The notes beneath the pieces were generated by a model. It made no database searches. It had not been told where the DNA came from and saw only the letters and a list, made by a program, of their open reading frames with translations. From Proteobacteria bacterium SG_bin9 (GTDB taxonomy: Bacteria; Pseudomonadota; Alphaproteobacteria; Rhizobiales; Xanthobacteraceae): a stretch of DNA of 64,000 bases. The stretch is taken from the NCBI GenBank assembly GCA_002083525.1, contig LWDM01000059.1, forward strand, positions 30,188 to 94,187, read 5' to 3'. Positions 17,290-26,560 of the stretch are shown in pieces (the first letter of the stretch is position 1; every line of letters begins with the position of its first letter). Made by a program: the position numbers and the translations under genes.

Positions 17290-18495
17290 ATGTCGCAGGT
17301 CAAGAAGCCCCCCATGGCCACCCGCAACTATCGCCCCGAGACACGTCTCGTGCACGGCGGCACTTTGCGTTCCGATTTCGGCGAAACATCCGAAGCGCTG
17401 TTTCTGACACAGGGCTTCGTCTACGAAAGCGCCGAGCAATGCGAAGCGCGCTTCAAAGGCGAAGAGTCCGGGTTTCTCTATTCGCGCTTTTCAAATCCGA
17501 CGGTCGCGATGTTCGAGCGGCGCATGATCGAGCTCGAAGGGGCGGAAGCTGCGCGCTCGACGGCGACCGGCATGGCCGCCGTGACCACCGCGATCCTCGC
17601 GCCATTGAAGGCCGGCGATCATGTCGTGGCCGCGAAGGCGCTGTTCGGCTCCTGCCGTTACGTGGTGGAAGATCTGCTGCCGCGTTACGGCATCGAATCG
17701 ACGCTGGTTGATGGCCTCGATCTCGATCAATGGCAAAAGGCCATGCGGCCGAACACCAAGACCTGCTTCCTTGAAAGCCCGACCAATCCGACGCTCGACG
17801 TGCTCGACATTGGTGCGATCGCCGGGATCGCGCATAAAGGCGGCGCGCGGCTCGTGGTCGACAACGTGTTCGCCACCCCGATCTGGCAGAGTCCGCTAAC
17901 GCTCGGTGCCGATGTCGTCGTCTATTCGGCGACCAAGCATATCGATGGCCAAGGCCGCTGCCTCGGCGGCGTGATCCTGTCGTCGGAGCAGTTTATCAAC
18001 GACCATATCCACACATTCCTACGGCAGACCGGCCCATCGATGTCGCCGTTCAATGCGTGGGTACTGCTGAAGGGGCTGGAGACGCTGGCGATCCGCGTCA
18101 AGCAGCAGACCGACACGGCCGCACTTGTCGCCGAAGCGCTCGCGGGACATCCGAAGATTTCACGCTTGATCTATCCGGGTCGCGCCGATCATCCGCAAGC
18201 GGCGCTGGTGAAGAAGCAGATGCGCGCAGGCTCGACGCTGGTCGGCTTCGAGGTAAAGGGCGGCAAAGCTGCAGCGTTCCGCACGCTGAATGCGCTGAAG
18301 CTGTCGCGCATCTCGAACAACCTCGGCGACGCCAAGAGCCTCGTCACCCATCCCGCGACGACGACGCATCAGCGCCTGACGCCGGAAGCGCGGGCCGAAC
18401 TTGGAATTGGCGAAGGCTTCATCCGTTTCTCGGCGGGCCTCGAGCACGCCGACGACGTGATCGCCGACCTCACGGATGCGCTGGCGCAAGCATAG
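17290..18495 (+). CDS. metZ: O-succinylhomoserine sulfhydrylase
   Basis: A 401-residue PLP enzyme that makes homocysteine directly from O-succinylhomoserine and sulfide, in the methionine pathway. It is a Cys/Met-metabolism fold type I protein: TRLVHGG near the N terminus, YSRFSNPTV (64-72), ATGMAA (92-97) and the PLP Lys216 in SATKHIDGQGR. The start at 17290 has GGAGG five bases upstream; an upstream in-frame start would lie inside the terminator and is rejected. Control by the SAM-II riboswitch fits the pathway. Cystathionine gamma-synthase is a close relative, but the SATKHIDGQGR sequence and riboswitch context favour MetZ. Confidence 0.92.
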   Translation: MSQVKKPPMATRNYRPETRLVHGGTLRSDFGETSEALFLTQGFVYESAEQCEARFKGEESGFLYSRFSNPTVAMFERRMIELEGAEAARSTATGMAAVTTAILAPLKAGDHVVAAKALFGSCRYVVEDLLPRYGIESTLVDGLDLDQWQKAMRPNTKTCFLESPTNPTLDVLDIGAIAGIAHKGGARLVVDNVFATPIWQSPLTLGADVVVYSATKHIDGQGRCLGGVILSSEQFINDHIHTFLRQTGPSMSPFNAWVLLKGLETLAIRVKQQTDTAALVAEALAGHPKISRLIYPGRADHPQAALVKKQMRAGSTLVGFEVKGGKAAAFRTLNALKLSRISNNLGDAKSLVTHPATTTHQRLTPEARAELGIGEGFIRFSAGLEHADDVIADLTDALAQA

Positions 18496-18517
18496 AGACT
18501 TTAGTAGGGCGTGATCT

Positions 18518-18549
18518 GATCCGAAAACCGCTTCACACTTTTGGAGATC
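18518..18549. repeat. Short palindromic intergenic repeat (AAAACCG...CACTTTT core)
   Basis: A GATC-bounded element containing CGAAAACCGCTTCACACTTT, lying between the convergent metZ and SGNH stops. Its AAAACCG...CACTTTT core is also present, in reverse orientation, in the longer element at 26152-26200. Similar sequences are common between genes in Bradyrhizobium-like genomes (general knowledge). Confidence 0.6.
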
Positions 18550-18555
18550 ACCGAC

Positions 18556-19506
18556 TCACATTGGGCGGAAGGTCAGGACGTTGGACGGCACCTCGACGCC
18601 GGCCTTCACCTGGCCGACAGTCTTGATGATGGTGTCGCCGAGGAGCTGCGCGAAGCACGCGTAGCCCCAGTCGTTCATGTGCAGGCCGTCCGAGATCACG
18701 AACTGATCCATCGGCAGCGCACGGTCCTTGTGCCACTCCTGCATCACCTTGAAGCGCGGAAACACGCCGACCTTGGCGGCGTGACCGGCCTTCTTGATGA
18801 GCGCCACCATCTTGTTGGCGTCGGCTTCCTTGGCCATCGTGGCCGGCGCATACTGCGGGTCGACCAGCACCACGTCGGCGCCCGTCTCCTTCAGACGCTT
18901 CACGCCGTCCTCGATGATGCCTGCCGTCTCCTCGATGTTGCCGCCCTTCACCACCGTGTTGGTGCCAAGCTGCCAGATCACGAGATCGGGGTTGTTGTCG
19001 ATCACGCTCTTCTGCAAACGCGCGATCATCTGCGGACCGTCCTCGCCGCCGACGCCCTGATTGAGGATCGAGATATCTGCGTCGGGATATTTCCGGCGCA
19101 ACTGATCCGCAAGCCGGTTGGGATAGGAGAACGCACTCGAGCTCGCGCCATAGCCCGCAGTCGACGACGAGCCGAACGCAACGATGGTCACCGGTTCGCC
19201 CGCGGCAAGCTTCTTCGCAATACGCGGCAGCGAGCCCTCGAACTTCATCGACTTGGGCGTCGAACAGGGCACGCGGCTGAAGACGTCGCCGGCCGTCTTG
19301 GCGGCTTCGCGCACGCGATCGATCGCGCGGCCCGCGGTGCCCTTCTGCGCGCCTGGATCGACGGATGCAGACATCTCAGGCGCCGGGCTTGCGGGTGCTG
19401 CGGCCGCACCCTGCGCCAGCGCAGAGGCCGAGCCGGCCAGCACCGACAAGGCGACGGCTGCCGCGGCGAGCGGACCTGCATCAAACACAAAACAACGAGC
19501 CGTCAT
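18556..19506 (-). CDS. SGNH/GDSL-type hydrolase, secreted
   Basis: A 316-residue exported esterase or acyltransferase-like protein. Residues 1-32 form a signal peptide; about 33-75 are a Pro/Ala-rich linker. The SGNH blocks are clear: FGSSSTAGYG with probable nucleophile Ser114, NQGVGGE (block II Gly), WQLGTN (block III Asn), and SDGLHMND (block V Asp/His). The start at 19506 overlaps the upstream gene's stop by one base (TGATG), so the two SGNH genes are translationally coupled. With opgC upstream, it probably adds or removes acyl groups on a periplasmic or exported glycan (inference). Confidence 0.85.
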   Translation of the reverse strand: MTARCFVFDAGPLAAAAVALSVLAGSASALAQGAAAAPASPAPEMSASVDPGAQKGTAGRAIDRVREAAKTAGDVFSRVPCSTPKSMKFEGSLPRIAKKLAAGEPVTIVAFGSSSTAGYGASSSAFSYPNRLADQLRRKYPDADISILNQGVGGEDGPQMIARLQKSVIDNNPDLVIWQLGTNTVVKGGNIEETAGIIEDGVKRLKETGADVVLVDPQYAPATMAKEADANKMVALIKKAGHAAKVGVFPRFKVMQEWHKDRALPMDQFVISDGLHMNDWGYACFAQLLGDTIIKTVGQVKAGVEVPSNVLTFRPM

Positions 19507-20288
19507 CAACGTTGAACCTTCAATTCGGCCGGATTGATCTGGGCCGCATCAATCACAAACTTCGTCATCAATTGACCGAGGCACTCATGCACGCGCTTGG
19601 CCATCGCCAGTCCATGGTCCGAGCCTTGCGGCGTAGCGAACAGATCGAAGTCGCCCGTCTCGTGCCAGTCGCGCATGATCGCGAAGCGATCGAACAGCGG
19701 CACGTCCATCTTCTGGGCGACCACACGCATGCTGTCGATGTAGGGAGTAACCGCCATCACCATGTCTGTACGCGGACTGTATTGCAAATTCACCAACATC
19801 ACGTCGATACCGGCCTTCTGCAGGGCAGCGATGCCCTCGTCGAGGGCCGTCCGGAACTCCTCCGGATCGATCGTTCGGATCGCATCCACCGTCCCCGTTT
19901 GCCAGACGACGAGATCCGGCTTCCGGTCGGCCGCAAGCTTCTCAAACCCCGCCGCGACTTCCTCCGTCGTTTTCCGCGGCTGAAGGCTGGTCGACAGATC
20001 GATCGTCACGCCCGGCAGGCGCTCGCGCAGGATCGCCTGCAGCCGCGCCGGATACGCAGCCGCTTCACCATCGGCGCCTGGAAGAGAGGACGATCTGGTC
20101 CCGGCCACCAGAATATTGAGCCGTTTCGGGCCCTTCACAGCCGCCGCGACCTTGGCCAGCACACTCTCGCTGGTCAACAGATAGGCAGGAACATCGCATT
20201 GTGAAGAGGTATTATTCGCTGCTTCTTCCGCGCGAACCGGAGCCGTCGCTACAAAGACTGCAAACACGAGAGCGAAACGGAGCGTCAT
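19506..20288 (-). CDS. SGNH-like secreted protein with altered catalytic blocks
   Basis: A 260-residue protein with a signal peptide (1-20). It is a paralogue-like partner of the next gene: ILVAGTRSSSLPGA aligns with the nucleophile block, PDLVVWQTGTVDA with block III and SDHGLAM with block V. The canonical GDS is GTR/SSS, and the block III Asn of GTN is Val134, so the oxyanion hole is incomplete and the protein may be a non-catalytic or differently working subunit. The ATG at 20288 overlaps the upstream opgC stop (ATGA). Downstream it overlaps the active-looking SGNH gene. Confidence 0.75.
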   Translation of the reverse strand: MTLRFALVFAVFVATAPVRAEEAANNTSSQCDVPAYLLTSESVLAKVAAAVKGPKRLNILVAGTRSSSLPGADGEAAAYPARLQAILRERLPGVTIDLSTSLQPRKTTEEVAAGFEKLAADRKPDLVVWQTGTVDAIRTIDPEEFRTALDEGIAALQKAGIDVMLVNLQYSPRTDMVMAVTPYIDSMRVVAQKMDVPLFDRFAIMRDWHETGDFDLFATPQGSDHGLAMAKRVHECLGQLMTKFVIDAAQINPAELKVQR

Positions 20289-21553
20289 GGCCGGCCTCCC
20301 ACAAGATCGGCGCCACTGGCTGCAGGCGTAGCATTCTTGTCGGCATTGCGCTTGTACCAGGATAGCAACCAAGCAGCGCCCGACATGATCAAGATACCGG
20401 TAATACTCAGGCCAAAGTGCATCAGCGCTCCGCCATTGAACTCACCAAGGATGAAGTGTCCGGCGAACGCAAGAAACACACCAAGGCAGAAGATCTCCAG
20501 CGAGTGCTGCCCGCACAGAATAAGCGGCCGCAGCCATTTCGATTTCAGACCCGACCAGTCCTTCGGCAGCAGGCGGACGGTCAGTGCTGCCAGCGCCAGG
20601 AAATGCGCGAACCGCAGCACATCGAGATCGGTCTTGCTGATCGGATACATCCACTGCTCGAGCCGCTTCGGCAGGAACATCGACAGCTGCGGCATATGCC
20701 AGGTCAGGGTCACGAAGAACGCGAACAGCAGGTAGACGATGCAAAGCGCCATGGTGATGTTCGACGAGAGAATGCGCGACATACGGGTCGCGCCACCAAG
20801 CGCGCACCAGGCACCGAACACGAACAAGAGTTGCCACGACAGCGGATTGAACGCCCACCAGCCGCTCGGATAGGCAGGCAGGTAGAGATCGAACTCCCAG
20901 GTGATGGCGTAAAGCGCGACCGACAGTGCGAGTGCGATATCCGGCTTGCGCTTCAAGAGCCACAGCGCCGGCGCCAGAAACAGCATCAGCACGATGTAGA
21001 GCGGCAGCACATCCATGTTGACGGGTTTGAACTTCAACAGCAGCGCCTGGATGATGGTGACGTCCGGCTGCTTGAGGAAATCGAGAATACCCATTTCCTC
21101 GGCGTAAAGGGGATTCTCGAACCGCGTTGCGACATAGGAGATTTCGGCGAGGTAGATCGTGAACAGAAACACGTGCGCGACGTAGATCTGCCAGACCCGC
21201 TTCATGATGCGCGCGCCGGCGACGAGGAAGCCGCGCGCCTCCATCGCCTTGCCGTAGACGAACGCCGCCGTGTAACCGGAGATAAAAATGAAAATCTCCG
21301 TCGCGTCGCTGAAGCCGTAGTTGCGGAGGGTGAATCACGTCAGAATATTCGGCGGCAAGTGATCGACGAAGATCAGCCACAGGGCAAGACCGCGAAACAG
21401 ATCGAGCCGCAGTTCGCGCTCGGCCGGGGCCGTAAGCATCGGCAAACGCTCGACTGGTGCCGCAGGGCGCACTTCGTCTGCTCGCGCGCCATCACGAGGA
21501 TCAGTTGCGGGACTTTCGGCCATCGCCTGTCCGGTCTTTTGAGCAGCCGCCAT
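20285..21553 (-). pseudogene. opgC: opgC-like membrane acyltransferase interrupted by an in-frame TGA
   Basis: A single frame of 422 sense and nonsense codons encodes an OpgC-family protein: cytoplasmic N terminus, RLDLFRGLALWLIFVDHLPPN in the first membrane helix, then NYGFSDATEIFIFISGYTAAF and about nine further membrane segments to the C terminus. OpgC transfers succinyl groups to periplasmic glucans. A TGA stop at 21335-21337 splits the frame after residue 72, in the first loop, with homologous sequence continuing directly after it in the same frame; one base change would restore it. The 319-residue remainder from 21244 lacks the first two helices. The gene overlaps the SGNH gene downstream. 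A sequencing error is possible. Confidence 0.8.
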
Positions 21554-21816
21554 CCGACCTGCCTGACGTTATTCTTGAGCCGCTATCATGAGCCCGAATT
21601 GCGAAAATCATCTGTGCTCAGATACGCTCAGGGTGCAGTATTTGGTCCCCAAAACAAGCCATGAGGGTTAAAATAAGACCGATCGGCATAGCGGCATCGT
21701 ATTGAAACAATAGCGCGCCGCTCGCGTATCTGCCGCCTTCGAATTCGGGCCGGAACTCAACGGCGGCGCACATTGTTCCCGGCATTTTCGGCCGGTTGCT
21801 GCTGGAGTGACATCAC

Positions 21817-22203
21817 ATGTATCGGGCCATCACGCGCGAGATTGAAGTCACTGTCGAACCGAACTTCCTGCCCGACCGTTCGTCCGAGAATCAGTACTTC
21901 TGGTCCTACACCATCGTCATACGTAACCGCGGACCGGAGACAGTGCAGCTTCGCACCCGTCACTGGATCATCACCGATGCGACCGGTCGCAGCCAGGACG
22001 TGCGCGGCAAGGGCGTGGTCGGCGAACAGCCTGTGCTCGGCCCCGGCGAGTTCTTCGAATACACCAGCGGCGTGCCGTTGCCGACATCGTCCGGCATCAT
22101 GCGCGGCACCTATCAGATGGTCAGCGAGAGCGGCGAAGCCTTCAATATCGAGGTGCCGACGTTTTCGCTCGACAGTCCGAGCGCGAAGCGGACACTGAAC
22201 TAG
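21817..22203 (+). CDS. apaG: ApaG domain protein (Co2+/Mg2+ efflux-associated)
   Basis: A 128-residue cytoplasmic protein, full length for the family, with a fibronectin-III-like beta sandwich. Conserved blocks are VEPNFLPDRSS, FWSYTIVIRNRG, LRTRHWIITDATG, VRGKGVVGEQPVLGPGE and SGIMRGTY. ApaG was linked to Co2+ resistance and Mg2+ homeostasis in Salmonella; its biochemical role is unsettled. In related bacteria apaG often follows metZ; here the opgC/SGNH operon on the opposite strand separates them. Its stop overlaps the convergent GST stop. Confidence 0.93.
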   Translation: MYRAITREIEVTVEPNFLPDRSSENQYFWSYTIVIRNRGPETVQLRTRHWIITDATGRSQDVRGKGVVGEQPVLGPGEFFEYTSGVPLPTSSGIMRGTYQMVSESGEAFNIEVPTFSLDSPSAKRTLN

Positions 22204-22826
22204 GTTCGCGCAAGTTCGACCGCAACTGCCTTGCGCACATTCGGCAGCTCCGACATGCGGCGGCGATGATCGAGCACGCGCGGCAGGCGTGTCAGATCCG
22301 CACCATCTCCCTCCAGCCACTGCGCGAGCGTGAAGAGATAAGGGTCGCAGATCGTGTAGGAGTCGCCCATGACCCAGGGGCCTTTCAGCATGCCGTGTTC
22401 GATCAGTTCAAAGCCGGCCGTGACCGACTGCGGCACCTTGCGCTGCATGTCGGCAAACGATGACGGCTCGTCCGCCCAGCGATAACCCCGCATGCGGTGG
22501 GCGTGGGAGATATGCACGGTCGAACAAAGATAGCTGTTGAAGGCCTGAACTTCCGCGAACGCGAACGGATCGTCCAGCGGCGCGAGCTTCGCTTGCGGAA
22601 ACGACTGCGCGATGAAGGCCAGCATCGCCGGCGTCTCGGTCAGCACACCGCGCTCGGTCACCATCGCCGGCACCCGAGCCTTCGGATTGATGGCGACGTA
22701 CGCCGGACTTTTCTGCTGCTCGGCGCTGAAGCTGATGCGCTCGGTCGTGTACTCGGCACCGGCGTCTTCAAGTGCGATGTGAGAGGCGAGCGAACAGGTG
22801 TGCGGCGTGAAGTACAACTTGATCAT
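22200..22826 (-). CDS. Glutathione S-transferase family protein
   Basis: A 208-residue cytoplasmic enzyme with an N-terminal thioredoxin-like domain (MIKLYFTPHTCSLASHIALE, then the cis-Pro region ARVPAMVTERGVLTETPAML) and an all-alpha C-terminal domain. Cys11 in the TPHTCS motif suggests the beta class, which uses Cys10/Ser11 rather than Tyr. The start at 22826 is chosen over an upstream frame because the thioredoxin fold begins there. It converges with apaG, with stop codons overlapping by two bases. Confidence 0.88.
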   Translation of the reverse strand: MIKLYFTPHTCSLASHIALEDAGAEYTTERISFSAEQQKSPAYVAINPKARVPAMVTERGVLTETPAMLAFIAQSFPQAKLAPLDDPFAFAEVQAFNSYLCSTVHISHAHRMRGYRWADEPSSFADMQRKVPQSVTAGFELIEHGMLKGPWVMGDSYTICDPYLFTLAQWLEGDGADLTRLPRVLDHRRRMSELPNVRKAVAVELART

Positions 22827-22848
22827 GAGCGCCCCAAATCGAACTCGA

Positions 22849-23823
22849 TTATTCCACACCCGCCTCTTCCGGCGAAAACTGGTAGACCGACGAACAGAAT
22901 TCGCAGGTCACCACGACCTTGTCGTTCTCGACCATGCTGGCGCGATCTTCCGGCGAGAAGCTCGCCAGCATCGAGGCGACCGCGTCACGCGAGCATGAGC
23001 ATTGCGCCCCCACCGGCTGATGATCGAACACGCGCACACCGCGCTCGTGGAACAGCCTGAACAGCAGCCGCTCACCCGACAGATCAGGATCGATCAACTC
23101 GACATCCTCGATGGTGCCGACCAGCGACTGGCCTTCGACCCACGCATCGTCATCGGGCACGGTATGGGTTTCGGTGCCTTCGGGTGCGTCGCCAGGGTGG
23201 AGGTCCGCCTGCCGCGCGCGTTCCGGCGCCTTCGGCAAGAACTGCAGCAGCATGCCGCCGCCGCGCCAGCGATGCTTCGGCCCACCGGCGCTGCGGAACT
23301 CCTCGCCCACCGCAATACGCACCCGCGTCGGAATCTGCTCCGAGCGCAGGAAGTACTCATGCGCGGCGTCCTCGAAATTGGCGCCGTCGAGCGCGACCAG
23401 GCCCTGATAACGGCTCATGTTGGCGCCCTGGTCGATCGTCATCGCCAGATGGCCGCGGCCGAGCAGCTCGGCGGTTGTCTGAGGCCCATTCAGACGCGAC
23501 GCGTCGAAACGCGCGTATGCGCGCAGACGATCCGGCGCCATGAAGTCGACGACGATCAGCGACACCGGCCCGTCGGTCTGGGTCTGGAGGATGAAGCGGC
23601 CGTCGAACTTCAGCGACGATCCGAGCAGCGTGGTCAGCACGATCGCTTCGCCCAGCACCTTGCCGACCGGAGCCGGATAGTCGTGCTTGGTCAGAATCTC
23701 GTCGAGCGCCGGTCCAAGTTTGGTCAGGCGTCCGCGCACGTCGAGCGCAGACACCTCGAACGGGAGAATGGCGTCATCGACCGGTATCGCGGACGGCGCA
23801 CGGACATTGGCAGGATCAGGCAT
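22849..23823 (-). CDS. hslO: Hsp33 redox-regulated chaperone
   Basis: A 324-residue cytoplasmic holdase activated by oxidation. The N-terminal Hsp33 domain includes LTTLLGSSLKFDGRFILQTQTDGPV and the C terminus holds the zinc-binding redox switch: CSC (in GAQCSCSRDAV) and CEFC (in VVTCEFCSSVY). Under oxidants and heat these cysteines release zinc and form disulfides. The start at 23823 has GGAGAG about 12 bases upstream; an ATG six codons earlier is also possible. It follows argD-argF on the same strand, a common order in related genomes. Confidence 0.93.
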   Translation of the reverse strand: MPDPANVRAPSAIPVDDAILPFEVSALDVRGRLTKLGPALDEILTKHDYPAPVGKVLGEAIVLTTLLGSSLKFDGRFILQTQTDGPVSLIVVDFMAPDRLRAYARFDASRLNGPQTTAELLGRGHLAMTIDQGANMSRYQGLVALDGANFEDAAHEYFLRSEQIPTRVRIAVGEEFRSAGGPKHRWRGGGMLLQFLPKAPERARQADLHPGDAPEGTETHTVPDDDAWVEGQSLVGTIEDVELIDPDLSGERLLFRLFHERGVRVFDHQPVGAQCSCSRDAVASMLASFSPEDRASMVENDKVVVTCEFCSSVYQFSPEEAGVE

Positions 23824-23906
23824 GATGGAAGTTCTCTCCATCCCGGCAGGTAGCGCGCGCAGAGCGGATTTTCAACCCGGCGCACCGCCTGAGCGACATG
23901 TGGCTC

Positions 23907-24839
<933 letters not shown>

Positions 24840-26048
24840 TCACCCCGCCTTGCGCGCCCGCGCGCCCGGCGACAGCGCGGCGCAAGCGCGCTCGAGCCGC
24901 CCGACCGCATCGTCGAGTTCCGCTTCGGTGACGATGAGCGGCGGCAGCATGCGTACAACATTTTCGCCGGCGCCGACCGTGAGAAGCTTCTGATCGCGCA
25001 GCGCAGCGACGAGATCGCCAGCCGGCACCACGGCACGCACGCCGATCAGAAGCCCTTCGCCGCGCACCTCATTGATGACATCCGGATAGCGATCGCAGAC
25101 CGACGCCAGCTTCTGCTTGAACAGCAGCGACATCTTCTGCACGCGATCGAAGAAGCCGGCTGCGAGCATCACGTCGAGCGTGGCGTTCGCAGCCGCGACC
25201 GCGAGCAGGTTACCGCCGAAGGTCGACCCGTGCGTTCCCGGCGTCATGCCCTTGCCGGCCTTCGCGGTGGCAAGGCATGCGCCGATCGGAAAGCCGCCGC
25301 CGAGCGCCTTCGCGAGTCCCATGATGTCCGGCGTCACGCCGAACCGCATGTGCGCGAACAGTTCGCCGGTGCGGCCCATACCGGTCTGCACCTCGTCAAA
25401 AATCAGCAGCAGGCCATTCTCGTCGCAGAGCTGGCGCAGCGCGCGGAAGAACGCCGGCGGCTGCACGCGCAGTCCACCCTCGCCCTGCAGCGGTTCGACT
25501 AGGATCGCGGCCGTGTTCGGGCCGATCGCTTTCTTCACCGCTTCGATGTCGCCGAGCGGAACCTGATCGAAACCCTCGACGCGCGGGCCGAAACCTTCGA
25601 GATATTTTTCCTGACCGCCGGCAGCGAGCGTCGCAAGCGTCCGGCCATGGAACGCGCCTTCGAACGTGATGATGCGGAAGCGCTCGGGATGACCGTTCAC
25701 CGCGTGATATTTGCGCGCCATCTTGATGCACGCTTCCATCGCCTCGGCGCCGGAGTTGCAGAAGAAAGCGGTGTCGGCGAACTTGCTCTCGGCGCACAAC
25801 CGCGCGGCTAGCGTCTCACCCTCCGCGACGCGGAACAGGTTGGAGACGTGCCAGAGCTTTGCCGCCTGATCTTGCACCGCCTGAACGAGATGCGGATGCG
25901 CATGCCCAAGCGCATTCACGGCGACGCCCGAGGTGAAATCGAGATAGCGATCGCCGTTGGTCGCGATCAACCACGGACCTTCGCCGCGCTCGAACGCGAG
26001 ATCCGCCCGTGCGAACACTGGAAGCATATGCGTCGTGGTCTGGCTCAT
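24840..26048 (-). CDS. argD: Acetylornithine aminotransferase
   Basis: A 403-residue class III PLP aminotransferase making N-acetylornithine from its semialdehyde (and often succinyl-diaminopimelate in lysine synthesis). Motifs are [11 protein letters not shown] (PLP phosphate), [28 protein letters not shown] and the PLP lysine in LAKALGGG. The start at 26048 is chosen because homologous sequence ([19 protein letters not shown]) begins just inside; the ribosome site is weak. A good sigma-70 promoter and a leader hairpin lie upstream. Confidence 0.95.
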   Translation of the reverse strand: MSQTTTHMLPVFARADLAFERGEGPWLIATNGDRYLDFTSGVAVNALGHAHPHLVQAVQDQAAKLWHVSNLFRVAEGETLAARLCAESKFADTAFFCNSGAEAMEACIKMARKYHAVNGHPERFRIITFEGAFHGRTLATLAAGGQEKYLEGFGPRVEGFDQVPLGDIEAVKKAIGPNTAAILVEPLQGEGGLRVQPPAFFRALRQLCDENGLLLIFDEVQTGMGRTGELFAHMRFGVTPDIMGLAKALGGGFPIGACLATAKAGKGMTPGTHGSTFGGNLLAVAAANATLDVMLAAGFFDRVQKMSLLFKQKLASVCDRYPDVINEVRGEGLLIGVRAVVPAGDLVAALRDQKLLTVGAGENVVRMLPPLIVTEAELDDAVGRLERACAALSPGARARKAG

Positions 26049-26088
26049 GACGATCACCAACAGGACAAAGCCCTGCCCCAAATAAAAT

Positions 26089-26110
26089 GTGCCGCCTCGA
26101 AAGGCGGCAC
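26089..26110 (-). terminator. Leader hairpin upstream of argD
   Basis: On the minus strand GTGCCGCCT-TTCG-AGGCGGCAC is a perfect 9-bp stem with a UUCG-type tetraloop followed by ATTTTATTT. It lies only about 10 bp after the likely argD transcription start and 40 bp before the ATG. It may be an attenuator, a weak terminator or an mRNA 5' stabiliser. Confidence 0.55.
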
Positions 26111-26121
26111 TGACGAGGTTT

Positions 26122-26149
26122 ATTGTATTGGCGCGCCCTCTGCTGTCAA
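26122..26149 (-). promoter_or_regulatory. Sigma-70 type promoter for argD-argF
   Basis: On the minus strand TTGACA (26149-26144) and TACAAT (26127-26122) are separated by 16 bp, close to consensus. Transcription would start near 26115, giving a leader of about 65 bases that contains the hairpin at 26089-26110. Confidence 0.7.
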
Positions 26150-26151
26150 CA

Positions 26152-26200
26152 GCGCGTATTCCGCAAAAGTGGGCACCGGTTTTGCGATCAGAATACGCGC
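26152..26200. repeat. 49-bp palindromic intergenic element
   Basis: Outer arms GCGCGTATTC (26152-26161) and GAATACGCGC (26191-26200) are perfect inverted repeats; inside, CGCAAAA and TTTTGCG form a second pair. The inner core (AAAAGTGGGCACCGGTTTT) is related to the element at 18518-18549. It sits immediately upstream of the argD -35 box. Confidence 0.7.
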
Positions 26201-26560
26201 ACTCTTATATTTGGGAGCATTTCCTAACGGCTAACCGGTCTCCACTTAGCCTGGAAAGCTCCCTGATGCCGCAAAGTCGCAGAAAAAGCCGATTGTCAGG
26301 GTTTAAGGACAGAAGGTGTGGACGCTGAAGGGCCGACTCTTGCGCGTGAGTCACGCCATATTGTAGCGTTTGAGCTGTCGGATACGACATCTCGTGCGGC
26401 GGTTCTGACCCATTAACGGTCCTTTGTGTGCGGCGTAACGCCCGGGCGCTTCAAGCGCGTCGGGCGAGGGCTAAGGGATTCTGCCAACACGGGTTTTGAC
26501 CGGTGGATGCCGCAAAGCCGCCTCGGACAGGCTGGCGTGAAAGTTAAGGAAAGCAGTGCG
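26201..26560. other. gcrA upstream region with two GANTC sites
   Basis: About 360 bp without a gene. It contains GAGTC (26348-26352) and GATTC (26477-26481), both matches to the GANTC sequence methylated by CcrM, upstream of gcrA. No promoter is clear. The open frame running into gcrA from 26426 is merely an upstream extension without a ribosome site. Confidence 0.45.

Noticed and set aside
21335..21337. Selenocysteine recoding of the opgC TGA
   Set aside because: OpgC has no known selenoprotein form, the position is a membrane loop, and no bacterial SECIS-like hairpin is evident just downstream.
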